Of a stretch of DNA of 64,000 nucleotides, positions 15,147-24,760 are shown in pieces. Each line of letters opens with the position of its first letter. The stretch's first letter is position 1. The position numbers and the translations under genes were made by a program. Source of the stretch: Ectopseudomonas composti (lineage in GTDB: Bacteria; Pseudomonadota; Gammaproteobacteria; Pseudomonadales; Pseudomonadaceae); the NCBI RefSeq assembly GCF_900115475.1, contig NZ_FOWP01000004.1, forward strand, positions 124,001-188,000. The letters are read 5' to 3'. The notes under the pieces are model-generated. The model searched no databases. It was not told the DNA's origin and worked only from the letters and a program-made list of their open reading frames with translations.

Positions 15147-15295
15147 GCCTGCTCCTCTTTTTCTGGCGCTATCTTGGCGGTCGGCATCTTGGCCGGCAAG
15201 TGCCCGATTGAGGCCGGCTTGCCCTGTCGCCGGGGTTGGGCGGCCGGCCTCTTTCATGCCATGATGCCTGGCAAAACAAGACTCCGAGTATGCCC

Positions 15296-15901
15296 ATGCT
15301 GGACGAGTTGCTCCATCGCGTGCGCGGCTACAGCCCGCGCCCTCTGGAGACCGAGCGCAGCTTCCCCGAGGCGGCGGTGCTGGTCCCGATTACCCGCAGT
15401 GATGAACCTGAACTGGTGCTGACCCTGCGCGCCAGTGGTTTGTCGACCCACGGTGGCGAGGTCGCCTTTCCCGGTGGCCGGCGCGACCCGGAAGATCGCG
15501 ACCTGGTGGATACCGCGTTGCGTGAGGCGGAGGAGGAGATTGGTCTGCCGCCTGGGCTGGTCGAGGTGGTCGGGCCGCTCAGCAGCCTGGTGTCACGCCA
15601 CGGCATTCAGGTCACGCCTTACGTCGGCCTGGTGCCGGATTATGTCGAGTACAAGGCCAACGACGCCGAGATCGCCTCGGTGTTCTCGGTGCCGCTGGAG
15701 TTCTTCCGCTCCGACCCTCGCGAGATGACCCATCGCATCGATTATCTCGGGCAGAGCTGGTACGTGCCGTCCTACACCTATGGCGAATACCGCATCTGGG
15801 GGCTCACCGCGATCATGGTGGTGGAGCTGGTCAACCTACTCTTCGACGATGCGCAGATTGCCTTGCACCAGCCGCCTGAACACTTCATACACCTGCGCTG
15901 A
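15296..15901 (+). CDS. NUDIX CoA pyrophosphatase-like protein
   Basis: 201 residues. It has the extended CoA-type motif LTLRASGLSTHGGEVAFPGG just before the NUDIX box (RREAEEEIG type: ALREAEEEIGLP). Family role: cleaves CoA or its derivatives to phosphopantetheine and 3',5'-ADP, or other nucleotide derivatives. ATG 15290 is also possible, but GAG at 15286-15288 suits ATG 15296 better. Divergent from the other NUDIX gene and followed after 21 bases by a carbonic-anhydrase-like gene. Confidence 0.87.
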   Translation: MLDELLHRVRGYSPRPLETERSFPEAAVLVPITRSDEPELVLTLRASGLSTHGGEVAFPGGRRDPEDRDLVDTALREAEEEIGLPPGLVEVVGPLSSLVSRHGIQVTPYVGLVPDYVEYKANDAEIASVFSVPLEFFRSDPREMTHRIDYLGQSWYVPSYTYGEYRIWGLTAIMVVELVNLLFDDAQIALHQPPEHFIHLR

Positions 15902-15922
15902 TAGCGCCGAGGACTGACGAGC

Positions 15923-16450
15923 ATGAAATACCGCCTGGGAAGCTCCCGTGTCGACGCCCATCCCGAGAGCTGGGTCGCGCCAAGCGCCGACCTGATCGGC
16001 AAGGTCCGTCTGGAGGCTGGGGCCAGCGTCTGGTTCGGCGCCGTGCTGCGCGGCGACAACGAACTGATCCATATCGGCGAGAACAGCAATGTGCAGGACG
16101 GCAGCGTCATGCATACCGACATGGGCTTTCCGTTGACCCTGGGCAAGGGCGTCACCGTCGGCCACAACGTGATGATGCACGGCTGCAGCGTGGACGATTA
16201 CAGCCTGATCGGCATTAACGCGGTGATCCTCAACGGCGCCAAGATCGGCAAGTACTGCATCATCGGCGCCAACAGCCTGATCCCGGAAGGCAAGGTCATC
16301 CCCGATGGCAGCCTGGTGATGGGCAGTCCGGGCAAGGTGGTGCGCGAGCTCACCGAGCCGCAGAAGAAGATGCTGGAGGCCAGCGCCGCCCATTACGTTC
16401 ATAATGCGCAGCGCTATGCCCGTGAGCTGGTACCTGATGACGATGAATGA
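15923..16450 (+). CDS. Gamma-class carbonic anhydrase-like hexapeptide-repeat protein
   Basis: 175 residues of left-handed beta-helix repeats ((I/V)GxN-type: [37 protein letters not shown]). Candidate zinc-binding histidines are in MHTD and GHNVMMHGC. It matches the YrdA/PaaY family, whose members bind metal. True carbonic anhydrase activity is variable in this family, so I do not assert it. The 3' end overlaps the start of the DUF1289 gene by 8 bases. Confidence 0.88.
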   Translation: MKYRLGSSRVDAHPESWVAPSADLIGKVRLEAGASVWFGAVLRGDNELIHIGENSNVQDGSVMHTDMGFPLTLGKGVTVGHNVMMHGCSVDDYSLIGINAVILNGAKIGKYCIIGANSLIPEGKVIPDGSLVMGSPGKVVRELTEPQKKMLEASAAHYVHNAQRYARELVPDDDE

Positions 16451-16640
16451 TGTAGAAAAGCCGGTGCGTTCACCTTGCGTGCATGTCTGCGCACTGGACG
16501 AACAGGATGTCTGTATCGGCTGTCAGCGTACCGCCGCCGAAATCACCCGCTGGGGCCGCATGGACAATGCCGAGCGCCGCGAGGTACTGCAACACTGCCT
16601 GGAGCGCGCTCGCGCTGCGGGCCTTCTAATGACTTCCTGA
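16443..16640 (+). CDS. DUF1289 family small cysteine protein
   Basis: About 65 residues: [19 protein letters not shown], then [15 protein letters not shown], followed by DNAERREVL. The four cysteines in the SPCxxxC...CxGCxR arrangement define DUF1289 and suggest metal or Fe-S binding. The function is unknown. It starts within the stop region of the preceding gene (ATG 16443, alternative 16437), so translation is probably coupled. purT starts 21 bases later. Confidence 0.85.
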   Translation: MNDVEKPVRSPCVHVCALDEQDVCIGCQRTAAEITRWGRMDNAERREVLQHCLERARAAGLLMTS

Positions 16641-16661
16641 TTCACTGTTCGAGGAACACTC

Positions 16662-17843
16662 ATGCCCCGTATTGGAACCCCTCTGTCGTCTTCCGCGACC
16701 CGTGTACTGCTGTGTGGCTGCGGCGAACTTGGCAAGGAAGTGGTGATCGAGCTGCAACGCCTGGGCTGTGAAGTCATCGGTGTCGATCGCTATGCCAATG
16801 CGCCGGCCATGCAGGTGGCACACCGCAGTCATGTCATCGACATGCTCGATGGCGCAGCCCTGCGCGCAGTGATCGAGAAGGAACAACCGCACTACATCGT
16901 GCCCGAGATCGAGGCTATCGCCACCGCCACCCTGGTCGAGCTGGAAGCCGAAGGCTTCAACGTGGTGCCGACCGCGCGTGCTGCACAGCTGACCATGAAC
17001 CGCGAAGGCATTCGTCGTCTGGCGGCCGAAGAGCTGGGCCTGCCGACCTCGCCGTACCATTTCTCCGACACCTTCGAGGACTACAGCGCAGCGGTGAAAT
17101 CGGTTGGCTACCCCTGCGTGGTCAAGCCGATCATGAGCTCCTCCGGCAAGGGCCAGAGCGTGCTCAAAAGCGATGCCGACCTGCAGCGTGCCTGGGACTA
17201 TGCCCAGGAAGGTGGTCGTGCCGGCAAGGGCCGGGTGATCGTCGAGGGGTTCATCGACTTCGACTACGAAATTACCTTGCTCACCGTGCGTCATGTCGCT
17301 GGCACCAGCTTCTGCGCGCCGATTGGCCATCGCCAGGAGAATGGCGACTACCAGGAGTCCTGGCAGCCGCAAGCCATGAGCCCGAAGGCGCTGGCCGAGT
17401 CCGAGCGCGTGGCGCTGGCGGTGACCGAGGCACTTGGTGGTCGTGGTCTGTTCGGTGTGGAGTTGTTCGTCAAGGGCGATCAGGTGTGGTTCAGCGAAGT
17501 CTCGCCGCGCCCGCACGATACGGGCCTGGTGACGCTGATCTCCCAGGAGCTTTCCGAGTTCGCCCTGCATGCGCGCGCCATCCTTGGCCTGCCGATTCCA
17601 GTGATCCGTCAGATGGGGCCGTCGGCTTCGGCGGTGATTCTGGTGGAGGGCAATTCGCAGCAGGCCAGTTTCGCCAACCTCGGCGCCGCGCTGAGCGAGG
17701 AAGACACCGCGCTGCGGCTGTTCGGCAAGCCTGAAGTCAAAGGCCAGCGCCGCATGGGCGTGGCGCTGGCGCGTGACGAATCCATCGAGGCGGCGCGTGC
17801 CAAGGCGCTACGCAGCGCGCAGGCGGTTCGCGTCCAGCTGTGA
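16662..17843 (+). CDS. purT: Formate-dependent phosphoribosylglycinamide formyltransferase
   Basis: Transfers formate to GAR using ATP, the folate-independent third step of purine synthesis. 393 residues, matching the family. ATP-grasp fold, with [13 protein letters not shown] at the N-terminus, [15 protein letters not shown] as the ATP loop, and [10 protein letters not shown] near the metal site. GAGGA precedes the ATG. It joins purL, guaA and guaB as the fourth purine gene in the window. The stop overlaps the GTG start of the SGNH hydrolase. Confidence 0.97.
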   Translation: MPRIGTPLSSSATRVLLCGCGELGKEVVIELQRLGCEVIGVDRYANAPAMQVAHRSHVIDMLDGAALRAVIEKEQPHYIVPEIEAIATATLVELEAEGFNVVPTARAAQLTMNREGIRRLAAEELGLPTSPYHFSDTFEDYSAAVKSVGYPCVVKPIMSSSGKGQSVLKSDADLQRAWDYAQEGGRAGKGRVIVEGFIDFDYEITLLTVRHVAGTSFCAPIGHRQENGDYQESWQPQAMSPKALAESERVALAVTEALGGRGLFGVELFVKGDQVWFSEVSPRPHDTGLVTLISQELSEFALHARAILGLPIPVIRQMGPSASAVILVEGNSQQASFANLGAALSEEDTALRLFGKPEVKGQRRMGVALARDESIEAARAKALRSAQAVRVQL

Positions 17844-18574
17844 GTCGGCATGCGCTGTGGTGGTTGGTGGCTGTGCCGCTGCTGCCATTGGCGCTGCCTC
17901 TGGCCCTGCATACCCGGCGCACGGCATTGCGTCTGCCGGTTGCGCAGGGTGAGCCGAGCGGCATCGCCGCTGCGCATTTGCCGGGTGAGCCACTGCGCCT
18001 GCTGCTGATCGGTGAGTCGACCGTGGCAGGCGTCGGGGTCGCCCACTTCGATCAGTCGTTGGCGAGTTGCCTGGCTGTAGCTATGGCCGAGCGCCTGGGG
18101 CGGCCGGTACGCTGGCGCGCCTGCGGCGAGAATGGCATCACCGCGCCTCAGGCCCAGGAGCGTCTGCTGCCGCGGGTATTGGCGGAGTCGGCAGACCTGG
18201 CCCTGCTGGTGTTTGGCGTCAATGACACCACCCATCTCACCGCGAGCAGGCGTTGGCTGCAGTCTCTGGCCGGGATGGCCGATGCGCTGGGCGAGCGGGG
18301 CTGTCGCGTGGCGTTCAGTGCCGTGCCGCCGTTGCAGCATTTCAGCGCTTTGCCCTGGTTGTTGCGGCAGTTGATGGGCTGGCGGGCCAGTTTGCTGGAT
18401 CGCGAGTTGCGGGGGCTGGCGCAGCGCCTAGGTGCACTGCACTGTGCGCTGGATCTGCCGTTCGAGGCGCATTATCTGGCCGAGGATGGCTATCACCCGT
18501 CGGCATCAGGCTATCGGCGCTGGGCCGAAGGTCTGGCCGAGCGTGTCACTCCGTTGCGGCAGTATCCACTTTGA
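17840..18574 (+). CDS. SGNH/GDSL-type hydrolase with N-terminal membrane anchor or signal
   Basis: 244 residues. The hydrophobic N-terminus ([18 protein letters not shown]) looks like a signal or anchor. SGNH blocks: [11 protein letters not shown] (catalytic Ser in GES rather than GDS), GENG, GVNDT, and [10 protein letters not shown] with the Asp-His pair. This predicts an esterase or deacylase acting outside the cytoplasm. GTG start overlapping the purT stop by 4 bases. Its 3' end overlaps the convergent corC-like gene by 29 bases. The substrate is unknown. Confidence 0.82.
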   Translation: MSRHALWWLVAVPLLPLALPLALHTRRTALRLPVAQGEPSGIAAAHLPGEPLRLLLIGESTVAGVGVAHFDQSLASCLAVAMAERLGRPVRWRACGENGITAPQAQERLLPRVLAESADLALLVFGVNDTTHLTASRRWLQSLAGMADALGERGCRVAFSAVPPLQHFSALPWLLRQLMGWRASLLDRELRGLAQRLGALHCALDLPFEAHYLAEDGYHPSASGYRRWAEGLAERVTPLRQYPL

Positions 18575-19832
18575 GCTTTTCCACCTGCCACACGCGAACG
18601 CTCTTCACCCGGTTTTCCGCTGCCTGGAGAATCTCCAGGCGATAGGGGCCGATCTTCAGGCATACGCTGCTGTCCGGAATAGTTTCCAGTGCTTCGGTGA
18701 TCAGGCCGCTAAGGGTCTTGGGGCCGTCGCTAGGCAGGTGCCAGCCGAGCGTCTTGTTCACCTCGCGAATGTAGGCGGCGCCGTCGATGACCTGCGTGCC
18801 ATCTTCCTGTGGGTGGATGTCGGGGCTGCGCAGGCTGTCCTGATTGCTGAAGTCGCCGACGATCTCTTCGAGGATGTCTTCCAGGGTGACGATGCCGATC
18901 ACGTCGCCGTACTCGTCGACGACGATACCGATGCGCCGCTTCTGCTTCTGGAAGTTGATCAGCTGAGTCGCCAGGGGCGTGTTTTCCGGAATGAAATAAG
19001 GCTCGTTGCAGGCTGCCAGCAAGCTGTCCTTGGTGAGCTGGTTGTGGCTCAGCAGGCGGGCGATCTGGCGCATGTGCACCACGCCTTCGATCTGGTTGAT
19101 GTCGCCACGGAACACCGGCAGGCGCGTGTGTGAGGTGCTGCGTAGCTGGCCGATGATGATTTCCAGGTCGTCGTCGAGATCGATACCGGTCACTTCGTTG
19201 CGCGGGATCATGATGTCGTCGACCGTGACTCGCTCCAGATCGAGGATGCCCAGCAGCATGCTTTGGCGATTCATCGGCAGCTCCGAACCTGACTCGCGCA
19301 CTACGCTGCGTAGTTCCTCGGTGGACAGGCTGTCGCTGGCGCGCTGTGCCGTGTCGACGCCCAGCAGGCGCAGTAAGCCATTGCTGATCGCGCTGGTCAG
19401 CCAGACCACCGGATAGAGTATCCGCAGCAGCAGGATGAGCACTCGGCTGGCGGGAAATGCGACCAGCTCGGGGCGCAGGGCAGCCAGGGTCTTTGGCGTT
19501 ATTTCGCCGAAGATCAGCACGACGATGGTCAGGCCTGCAGTGGCGATGGCGATGCCGGCTTCGCCCCAGAGATTCACCGCCAGCACCGTGGCGATGGAGG
19601 CGGCGAGAATGTTGACCACGTTGTTGCCGACCAAGATGGTGCCGAGCAGGCGGTCCGGGCGGTCGAGCAGGCGGGTGACGCGTTTGGCGCCGCTATGCCC
19701 TTCCTTGGCCAGATGCTTGAGCCGGTAGCGATTGAGGCTGAGCATGCCGGTCTCGGAGCTGGAGAAGAACGCCGAGCAAAGAATGAGGAAGACCAGCAAG
19801 CCGAGCAGATAGCCCGAATGAATGTCGTTCAC
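18546..19832 (-). CDS. CorC/HlyC-family (DUF21-CBS) membrane protein, YfjD-like
   Basis: 428 residues. An N-terminal DUF21 transmembrane domain (about 1-180, FFSSSETGMLSLNRYRLKHL and FGEITPKTLA signatures) is followed by a CBS pair (about 190-335, MIPRNEV and VVDEYGDVIGIVTLEDILEEI) and a C-terminal CorC_HlyC domain. Family members take part in magnesium or cobalt handling. It is the downstream partner of the CcsA-like gene (10-base gap), the same neighbourhood as ypjD-yfjD next to ffh in E. coli. Confidence 0.9.
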   Translation of the reverse strand: MNDIHSGYLLGLLVFLILCSAFFSSSETGMLSLNRYRLKHLAKEGHSGAKRVTRLLDRPDRLLGTILVGNNVVNILAASIATVLAVNLWGEAGIAIATAGLTIVVLIFGEITPKTLAALRPELVAFPASRVLILLLRILYPVVWLTSAISNGLLRLLGVDTAQRASDSLSTEELRSVVRESGSELPMNRQSMLLGILDLERVTVDDIMIPRNEVTGIDLDDDLEIIIGQLRSTSHTRLPVFRGDINQIEGVVHMRQIARLLSHNQLTKDSLLAACNEPYFIPENTPLATQLINFQKQKRRIGIVVDEYGDVIGIVTLEDILEEIVGDFSNQDSLRSPDIHPQEDGTQVIDGAAYIREVNKTLGWHLPSDGPKTLSGLITEALETIPDSSVCLKIGPYRLEILQAAENRVKSVRVWQVEKLKVDTAATE

Positions 19833-19842
19833 GGCGTCTGCC

Positions 19843-20643
19843 TCAGATGTGCAGGATGAATTCGCGAACCAGCTTGCTGCCGAAATAGGCCAGCATCAGC
19901 AGGCAGAACCCGGCGAGGGTCCAGCGAATGGCCTTGTGACCGCGCCAGCCAAGCTGGTGACGGCCCCACAGCAGAACGGCGAAAACCACCCAGGCGAAGC
20001 AGGAGAGGATGGTCTTGTGCGCCAGGTGCTGGGCGAACAGGTCGTCGATGTACAGCGCGCCTGACAGCAGCGACAACGACAGCAGCAACCAGCCCGCGAA
20101 CAGGAAGCCGAACAGCAGGCTTTCCATGGTCTGCAGCGGCGGGAAGTTGCGGATCAGCCCGGATGGGTGCTTGTGCTTGAGCTGATGGTCCTGCAACAGC
20201 AGCAGGATCGATTGGAACACGGCGATGGTGAGCATGCCGTAAGCCATGATCGAGAACAGAATGTGAGCGAGGATGCCGGGGTGCTCATCGATCGGGTTGA
20301 TGGTGCCGCTGGGCATGAACTCCGCTGCCAGCACGGTCAGCGTGCCGAGCGGGAAGAGCAGTAGCAGCAGGTTCTCCACCGGGATGCGCAGGCAGGCCAG
20401 CAGGATCAGGCCAATGACCGCCCAGGCGATCAGGCTGGCCGCATTGAAGAAGTCCAGATTGAGGCCGTGCACGTCATACAGCTGATAGAACAGGCTGATG
20501 CCGTGCAGGCTCAAGGCGAGCACACCGAGTAACGCCAGCAGGCGTTTGTCAGCGATGCTGCGCTGTGTCAGGCGCAGACCTTGGTAAGCGGCGGCGCCGG
20601 CATAGAGGAGGGCGGCGGCGAGGCTGGGCAGCAGAGGGTGCAT
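19843..20643 (-). CDS. ypjD: CcsA/CcmC-like inner-membrane protein (YpjD)
   Basis: 266 residues with about eight hydrophobic segments. Conserved histidines and the segment DEHPGILAHILFSIMAYGML match the cytochrome c assembly (CcsA) fold. The related E. coli YpjD has no proven role in cytochrome maturation. ATG 20643 (MHPLLPSLAAALLY) is preferred over an upstream Met that adds a non-hydrophobic tail. It is divergent from ffh and heads the unit that continues into the corC-like gene. Confidence 0.87.
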   Translation of the reverse strand: MHPLLPSLAAALLYAGAAAYQGLRLTQRSIADKRLLALLGVLALSLHGISLFYQLYDVHGLNLDFFNAASLIAWAVIGLILLACLRIPVENLLLLLFPLGTLTVLAAEFMPSGTINPIDEHPGILAHILFSIMAYGMLTIAVFQSILLLLQDHQLKHKHPSGLIRNFPPLQTMESLLFGFLFAGWLLLSLSLLSGALYIDDLFAQHLAHKTILSCFAWVVFAVLLWGRHQLGWRGHKAIRWTLAGFCLLMLAYFGSKLVREFILHI

Positions 20644-20740
20644 AAATCCGTGTAAGGCGAGCCCGAAAGGCGCTGAGTGTGGCACAGAAGGGCGTCAGCA
20701 CGAAAGACTGCCGGCGGTGTCGGCAGCCGGGCGACTTCGC

Positions 20741-20746
20741 TATAAT
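20741..20746 (+). promoter_or_regulatory. -10 element of the ffh promoter
   Basis: A perfect TATAAT lies 55 bases before the ffh ATG. No convincing -35 is seen at the matching distance (TGTCGG), so an activator or extended contacts may compensate. Confidence 0.5.
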
Positions 20747-20801
20747 CCGCCGCCTGTCGCACACCCGGCGCGCCGGGTCGCACCTATTCAAAGGAACGCG
20801 C

Positions 20802-22181
20802 ATGTTCGAAAATCTTACCGATCGCCTGTCCCAGACGCTGCGTAACGTCACGGGCAAGGCCAAGCTGACCGAAGACAACATCAAGGATACGCTGCGCGAA
20901 GTGCGCATGGCCCTGCTCGAGGCCGACGTGGCCCTGCCGGTGGTCAAGGACTTCGTCGGCAAGGTCAAGGATCGTGCCGTTGGTACCGAGGTCTCCAAGA
21001 GCCTGACGCCGGGCCAGGCTTTCGTGAAGATCGTCCGTGCCGAGCTGGAAGAGCTGATGGGCGCGGCCAACGAAGATCTGGCGCTCAATGCCGTGCCGCC
21101 TGCCGTGGTGCTCATGGCGGGTCTGCAGGGGGCGGGTAAGACCACCACCGCCGGCAAGCTGGCCAAGTTCCTCAAGGAGCGCAAGAAGAAGTCGGTGTTG
21201 CTGGTGTCGGCCGACGTCTACCGTCCGGCCGCAATCAAGCAGCTGGAAACCCTGGCTGGCGATCTGGGTGTTACCTTCTTCCCCTCCGATGCCAGCCAGA
21301 AGCCGGTGGATATCGCCAATGCGGCGATCCGCGAAGCCAAGCTGAAGTTCATCGACGTGGTCATTCTCGATACCGCCGGCCGTCTGGCCGTGGATACCGA
21401 GATGATGGCCGAGATCCAGGCGCTGCACGCAGCGGTCAAGCCGGTCGAGACGCTGTTCGTGGTCGACGCCATGACCGGCCAGGACGCCGCCAACACCGCC
21501 AAGGCCTTTGGTGAGGCGCTGCCGCTGACCGGTGTGGTGCTGACCAAGGTCGACGGTGATGCGCGTGGCGGTGCCGCGTTGTCGGTGCGCCATATCACCG
21601 GCAAGCCGATCAAGTTCATCGGTATGGGCGAGAAGAGCGATGCACTCGAGCCCTTCCACCCGGACCGTATCGCGTCGCGCATCCTTGGCATGGGCGACGT
21701 GCTCAGCCTGATCGAGCAGGCCGAGCAGACCCTCGATCGCGAGAAGGCCGAGAAGCTCACCAAGAAGCTGAAGAAGGGCAAGGGCTTCGACCTCGAAGAC
21801 TTCCGTGACCAGTTGCTGCAGATGAAGAACATGGGTGGTCTTGGCGGGTTGATGGACAAACTGCCGTCCATCGGTGGTGTCAACCTGTCGCAGATGGGCA
21901 ACGCTCAGGGCGCAGCCGAGAAGCAGTTCAAGCAGATGGAGGCGATCATCAACTCGATGACGCCTGCCGAGCGCCGTGACCCGGACATCATCAGCGGCTC
22001 GCGCAAGCGCCGCATCGCATTGGGCTCCGGCACCCAGGTGCAGGACATCGGCCGGCTGATCAAACAGCACAAGCAGATGCAGAAAATGATGAAGAAATTC
22101 ACCGCCAAGGGCGGCATGGCCAAGATGATGCGCGGTATGGGTGGCATGCTTCCGGGCGGCGGCGGAATGCCGAAATTCTGA
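20802..22181 (+). CDS. ffh: Signal recognition particle protein Ffh
   Basis: 459 residues. GTPase that binds signal sequences and 4.5S RNA for co-translational membrane targeting. N domain about 1-90, then the G domain with P-loop AGLQGAGKTTTAGKL, DTAGRL, TKVDGDARGGA. The methionine-rich M domain (from about 300) has MKNMGGLGGLMDKLP and ends in MRGMGGMLPGGGGMP. ATG 20802 follows AAAGGAACGCG. It is placed before the rpsP-rimM-trmD-rplS unit, as is common in this group. Confidence 0.98.
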   Translation: MFENLTDRLSQTLRNVTGKAKLTEDNIKDTLREVRMALLEADVALPVVKDFVGKVKDRAVGTEVSKSLTPGQAFVKIVRAELEELMGAANEDLALNAVPPAVVLMAGLQGAGKTTTAGKLAKFLKERKKKSVLLVSADVYRPAAIKQLETLAGDLGVTFFPSDASQKPVDIANAAIREAKLKFIDVVILDTAGRLAVDTEMMAEIQALHAAVKPVETLFVVDAMTGQDAANTAKAFGEALPLTGVVLTKVDGDARGGAALSVRHITGKPIKFIGMGEKSDALEPFHPDRIASRILGMGDVLSLIEQAEQTLDREKAEKLTKKLKKGKGFDLEDFRDQLLQMKNMGGLGGLMDKLPSIGGVNLSQMGNAQGAAEKQFKQMEAIINSMTPAERRDPDIISGSRKRRIALGSGTQVQDIGRLIKQHKQMQKMMKKFTAKGGMAKMMRGMGGMLPGGGGMPKF

Positions 22182-22220
22182 GGTCTGCGCCCCGGTCGAT
22201 GGCCTGGTGGAAAAAGAGAT

Positions 22221-22248
22221 TTGCAAACCGCCGCATAATCCTTAAAAT
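22221..22248 (+). promoter_or_regulatory. Probable promoter of rpsP-rimM-trmD-rplS
   Basis: TTGCAA (22221-22226), a 16-base spacer, and TAAAAT (22243-22248), about 75 bases before the rpsP start. A GC-rich segment with GGCC-TTTCGG-GCC symmetry follows and could form a leader hairpin. Confidence 0.55.
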
Positions 22249-22322
22249 ATGCGGCCTTTCGGGCCTAGGCCCATTTTTGATGTGTGCCTCAAGTTAGCAC
22301 CGACTACAGGAACGATGTTCTC

Positions 22323-22574
22323 ATGGTAACTATTCGTCTCGCTCGTGGCGGCTCCAAAAAGCGCCCCTTCTACCACCTGACCGTGACCAACAGCCGCAAT
22401 GCGCGCGACGGTCGCTTCGTAGAGCGTATCGGTTTCTTCAACCCGATCGCCGCGGGTGCTGAAGTCAAGCTGTCCGTCAACCAAGAGCGTGCTGCTTACT
22501 GGCTGAGCCAGGGCGCGCAGCCGTCTGAGCGCGTTGCTCAGCTGCTCAAGGAAGCTGCCAAGGCTGCTGCCTAA
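22323..22574 (+). CDS. rpsP: 30S ribosomal protein S16
   Basis: 83 residues starting [19 protein letters not shown], the invariant S16 N-terminus, with [14 protein letters not shown]. Structural component of the small subunit. First gene of the rpsP-rimM-trmD-rplS operon. The family start is ATG 22323, not the in-frame codons upstream. Confidence 0.98.
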   Translation: MVTIRLARGGSKKRPFYHLTVTNSRNARDGRFVERIGFFNPIAAGAEVKLSVNQERAAYWLSQGAQPSERVAQLLKEAAKAAA

Positions 22575-22582
22575 GCATCTTT

Positions 22583-23119
22583 ATGAGTACGACGCCGGCC
22601 GTCGCCGAGGATTTGATTGTCCTTGGCAAGATTGTTTCGGTGCACGGCGTCAAGGGTGAAGTGAAGGTGTACTCCTTTACCGATCCCATCGATAACGTGC
22701 TCGATTACCAAAACTGGACGCTCAAGCGTGACGGTGAGGTAAAGAAAGTGGAATTGGCCAGCGGCCGCCTGCAAGGCAAGGTGCTGGTAGCCAAGTTGAA
22801 AGGTCTGGATGATCGCGAAATTGCGCGTACCTACGCCGGTTTCGAGATCTGTGTGCCGCGTAGCGAGCTGCCAGAGCTGCAAGATGGTGAATTCTACTGG
22901 TACCAGTTGCAGGGCTTGAAGGTCATTGATCAGGCAGAGCAGTTGCTCGGTGTGATCGACCACTTGTTCGAAACCGGTGCCAACGATGTGATGGTGGTCA
23001 AGCCCTGCGCGGGCAGTCTGGATGATCGCGAGCGTCTGTTGCCCTACACGGAGCAATGCGTGCTTTCGATCGACCTGGCAGCCGGCGAGATGCGGGTCGA
23101 CTGGGATGCGGATTTCTAA
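22583..23119 (+). CDS. rimM: 16S rRNA processing protein RimM
   Basis: 178 residues. Assists maturation of the 30S head and binds S19. The N-terminal domain has [20 protein letters not shown], and a PRC-barrel C-terminal domain contains [10 protein letters not shown] and [13 protein letters not shown]. It begins 8 bases after rpsP and ends 5 bases before trmD. Confidence 0.97.
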   Translation: MSTTPAVAEDLIVLGKIVSVHGVKGEVKVYSFTDPIDNVLDYQNWTLKRDGEVKKVELASGRLQGKVLVAKLKGLDDREIARTYAGFEICVPRSELPELQDGEFYWYQLQGLKVIDQAEQLLGVIDHLFETGANDVMVVKPCAGSLDDRERLLPYTEQCVLSIDLAAGEMRVDWDADF

Positions 23120-23124
23120 GGCTC

Positions 23125-23868
23125 ATGCGCGTAGAAGTCATCACCCTGTTCCCGGAAATGTTTGCCGCCATCGGCGAGTACGGCATCACCAGTCGTGCGG
23201 TCAAGCAGGAGCTGCTCAAGCTCACGTGCTGGAATCCGCGGGACTACACGACGGATCGACACCATACGGTGGATGATCGCCCTTTCGGCGGTGGTCCGGG
23301 GATGGTGATGAAGATCAAGCCTCTTGAGGACGCCTTGGCCAGTGCCAAGCAGGTCGCGGGAGAGACGGCGAAGGTGATTTACCTGTCGCCGCAGGGTCGA
23401 CGTCTGAATCAGGCGGCGGTCCGCGAGCTGGCGCAGGAGGATGCACTGATCCTGATCGCTGGTCGTTATGAAGGCATCGACGAGCGTTTCATCGAAGCGC
23501 ATGTCGATGAGGAATGGTCGATTGGCGACTACGTCCTGTCCGGCGGTGAGCTGCCGGCCATGGTGCTGATCGACGCGGTGACGCGCCTTTTGCCTGGTGC
23601 ATTGGGTCATGCCGATTCGGCCGAGGAGGACTCCTTTACGGATGGCTTGCTCGACTGCCCGCACTACACCCGCCCGGAGGTGTATGCGGATAAACGTGTT
23701 CCTGAGGTGTTGCTTAGCGGCAACCACGAACACATCCGGCGCTGGCGTTTGCAGCAGTCCCTTGGTCGGACCTGGCAACGTCGCGCTGATCTTCTGGATA
23801 GCCGCTCGCTTTCTGGAGAAGAGAAAAAGCTGCTGGAGGAATACATCCGCCAGCGGGACGATAGTTAA
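23125..23868 (+). CDS. trmD: tRNA (guanine-N1-)-methyltransferase
   Basis: 247 residues. Methylates G37 of tRNAs with S-adenosylmethionine, preventing frameshifts. SPOUT-class trefoil-knot motifs: [23 protein letters not shown], and [14 protein letters not shown]. It starts [13 protein letters not shown] at 23125; the open frame upstream overlaps rimM and is not part of it. Confidence 0.98.
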   Translation: MRVEVITLFPEMFAAIGEYGITSRAVKQELLKLTCWNPRDYTTDRHHTVDDRPFGGGPGMVMKIKPLEDALASAKQVAGETAKVIYLSPQGRRLNQAAVRELAQEDALILIAGRYEGIDERFIEAHVDEEWSIGDYVLSGGELPAMVLIDAVTRLLPGALGHADSAEEDSFTDGLLDCPHYTRPEVYADKRVPEVLLSGNHEHIRRWRLQQSLGRTWQRRADLLDSRSLSGEEKKLLEEYIRQRDDS

Positions 23869-23910
23869 CGTATCGATGATGGGCCGGGAGGCTTGTCTTA
23901 GGAGCGCAGC

Positions 23911-24261
23911 ATGACCAACAAGATTATCCAGATGCTCGAAGCTGAGCAGATGAACAAAGAAATCCCGACTTTCGCCCCGGGTGACACCGTAGTCGTTCAA
24001 GTGAAAGTAAAGGAAGGCGACCGTCAGCGTCTGCAGGCTTTCGAAGGCGTTGTTATCGCCAAGCGTAACCGCGGCCTGAACAGCGCTTTCACCGTGCGCA
24101 AGATCTCCAGCGGTGTTGGCGTTGAGCGTACTTTCCAGACCTACTCGCCGCTGGTCGACAGCCTGAGCGTCAAGCGTCGCGGTGACGTACGCAAAGCCAA
24201 GCTGTACTACCTCCGCGATCTGTCCGGCAAAGCCGCACGCATCAAGGAAAAGCTGTCCTAA
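23911..24261 (+). CDS. rplS: 50S ribosomal protein L19
   Basis: 116 residues with [20 protein letters not shown] and [15 protein letters not shown], typical of L19. Located at the interface of the ribosomal subunits. Good AGGAG ribosome-binding site. Last gene of the operon, followed by a strong terminator. Confidence 0.98.
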   Translation: MTNKIIQMLEAEQMNKEIPTFAPGDTVVVQVKVKEGDRQRLQAFEGVVIAKRNRGLNSAFTVRKISSGVGVERTFQTYSPLVDSLSVKRRGDVRKAKLYYLRDLSGKAARIKEKLS

Positions 24262-24277
24262 GTTCGGACGCTTCTCT

Positions 24278-24307
24278 GACAAAAGCAGCCTACGGGCTGC
24301 TTTTGTC
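24278..24307 (+). terminator. Terminator after rplS
   Basis: GACAAAAGCAGCC-TACG-GGCTGCTTTTGTC, a perfect 13-bp stem with a 4-base loop and a T-rich 3' arm. It closes the rpsP-rplS operon 17 bases after the stop. Confidence 0.9.
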
Positions 24308-24342
24308 GTTTCTGGCCTCCAGTAATCATCAATGGCAGTGGC

Positions 24343-24756
24343 ATGACCCCAAGAGAGCAAGAGATTCAGCGACGCACCGCGTTGTCGGAAACCCGGGTGA
24401 CCAAGGCGGTGTTTCCGCCGACTACCAATCATCACAACACGCTGTTCGGTGGCACGGCGCTGGCCTGGATGGACGAAGTGTCGTTCATCGCCGCCACGCG
24501 CTTCTGTCGTTTGCCCTTGGTGACGGTGTCCAGTGATCGCATCGATTTCAAGCATGCGATACCGGCGGGCTCCATCGTCGAGTTGGTCGGCCGGGTGATC
24601 AAGGTCGGCAACACCAGCCTCAAGGTGGAGGTCGAGGTATTCGTCGAGGGGCTGTATCAGGAGGGGCGCGAGCGGGCGATCAGTGGCAGTTTCAGCTTCG
24701 TCGCCGTCGACGAACAGCAAAAGCCCGTGCCGGTATTGCCGGGCTTCGCTCAGTAA
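24343..24756 (+). CDS. Acyl-CoA thioesterase, hot-dog fold (YciA-like)
   Basis: 137 residues. The hot-dog signature includes FPPTTNHHNTLFGGTALAWMDEVSFIAA, with Asn/His and the helix Asp typical of acyl-CoA hydrolases of the YciA/BACH type, and VSSDRIDFKHAIPAGSIVELVGRV. Predicted to hydrolyse acyl-CoA thioesters in the cytoplasm. The chain-length preference is unknown. Stands alone after the rplS terminator. Confidence 0.88.
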   Translation: MTPREQEIQRRTALSETRVTKAVFPPTTNHHNTLFGGTALAWMDEVSFIAATRFCRLPLVTVSSDRIDFKHAIPAGSIVELVGRVIKVGNTSLKVEVEVFVEGLYQEGRERAISGSFSFVAVDEQQKPVPVLPGFAQ

Positions 24757-24760
24757 GCGT

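Noticed and set aside
22250-22300. Riboswitch or ribosomal-protein leader before rpsP
   Set aside because: A GGCC-rich symmetry is present, but it is too short and irregular to match any leader I know.
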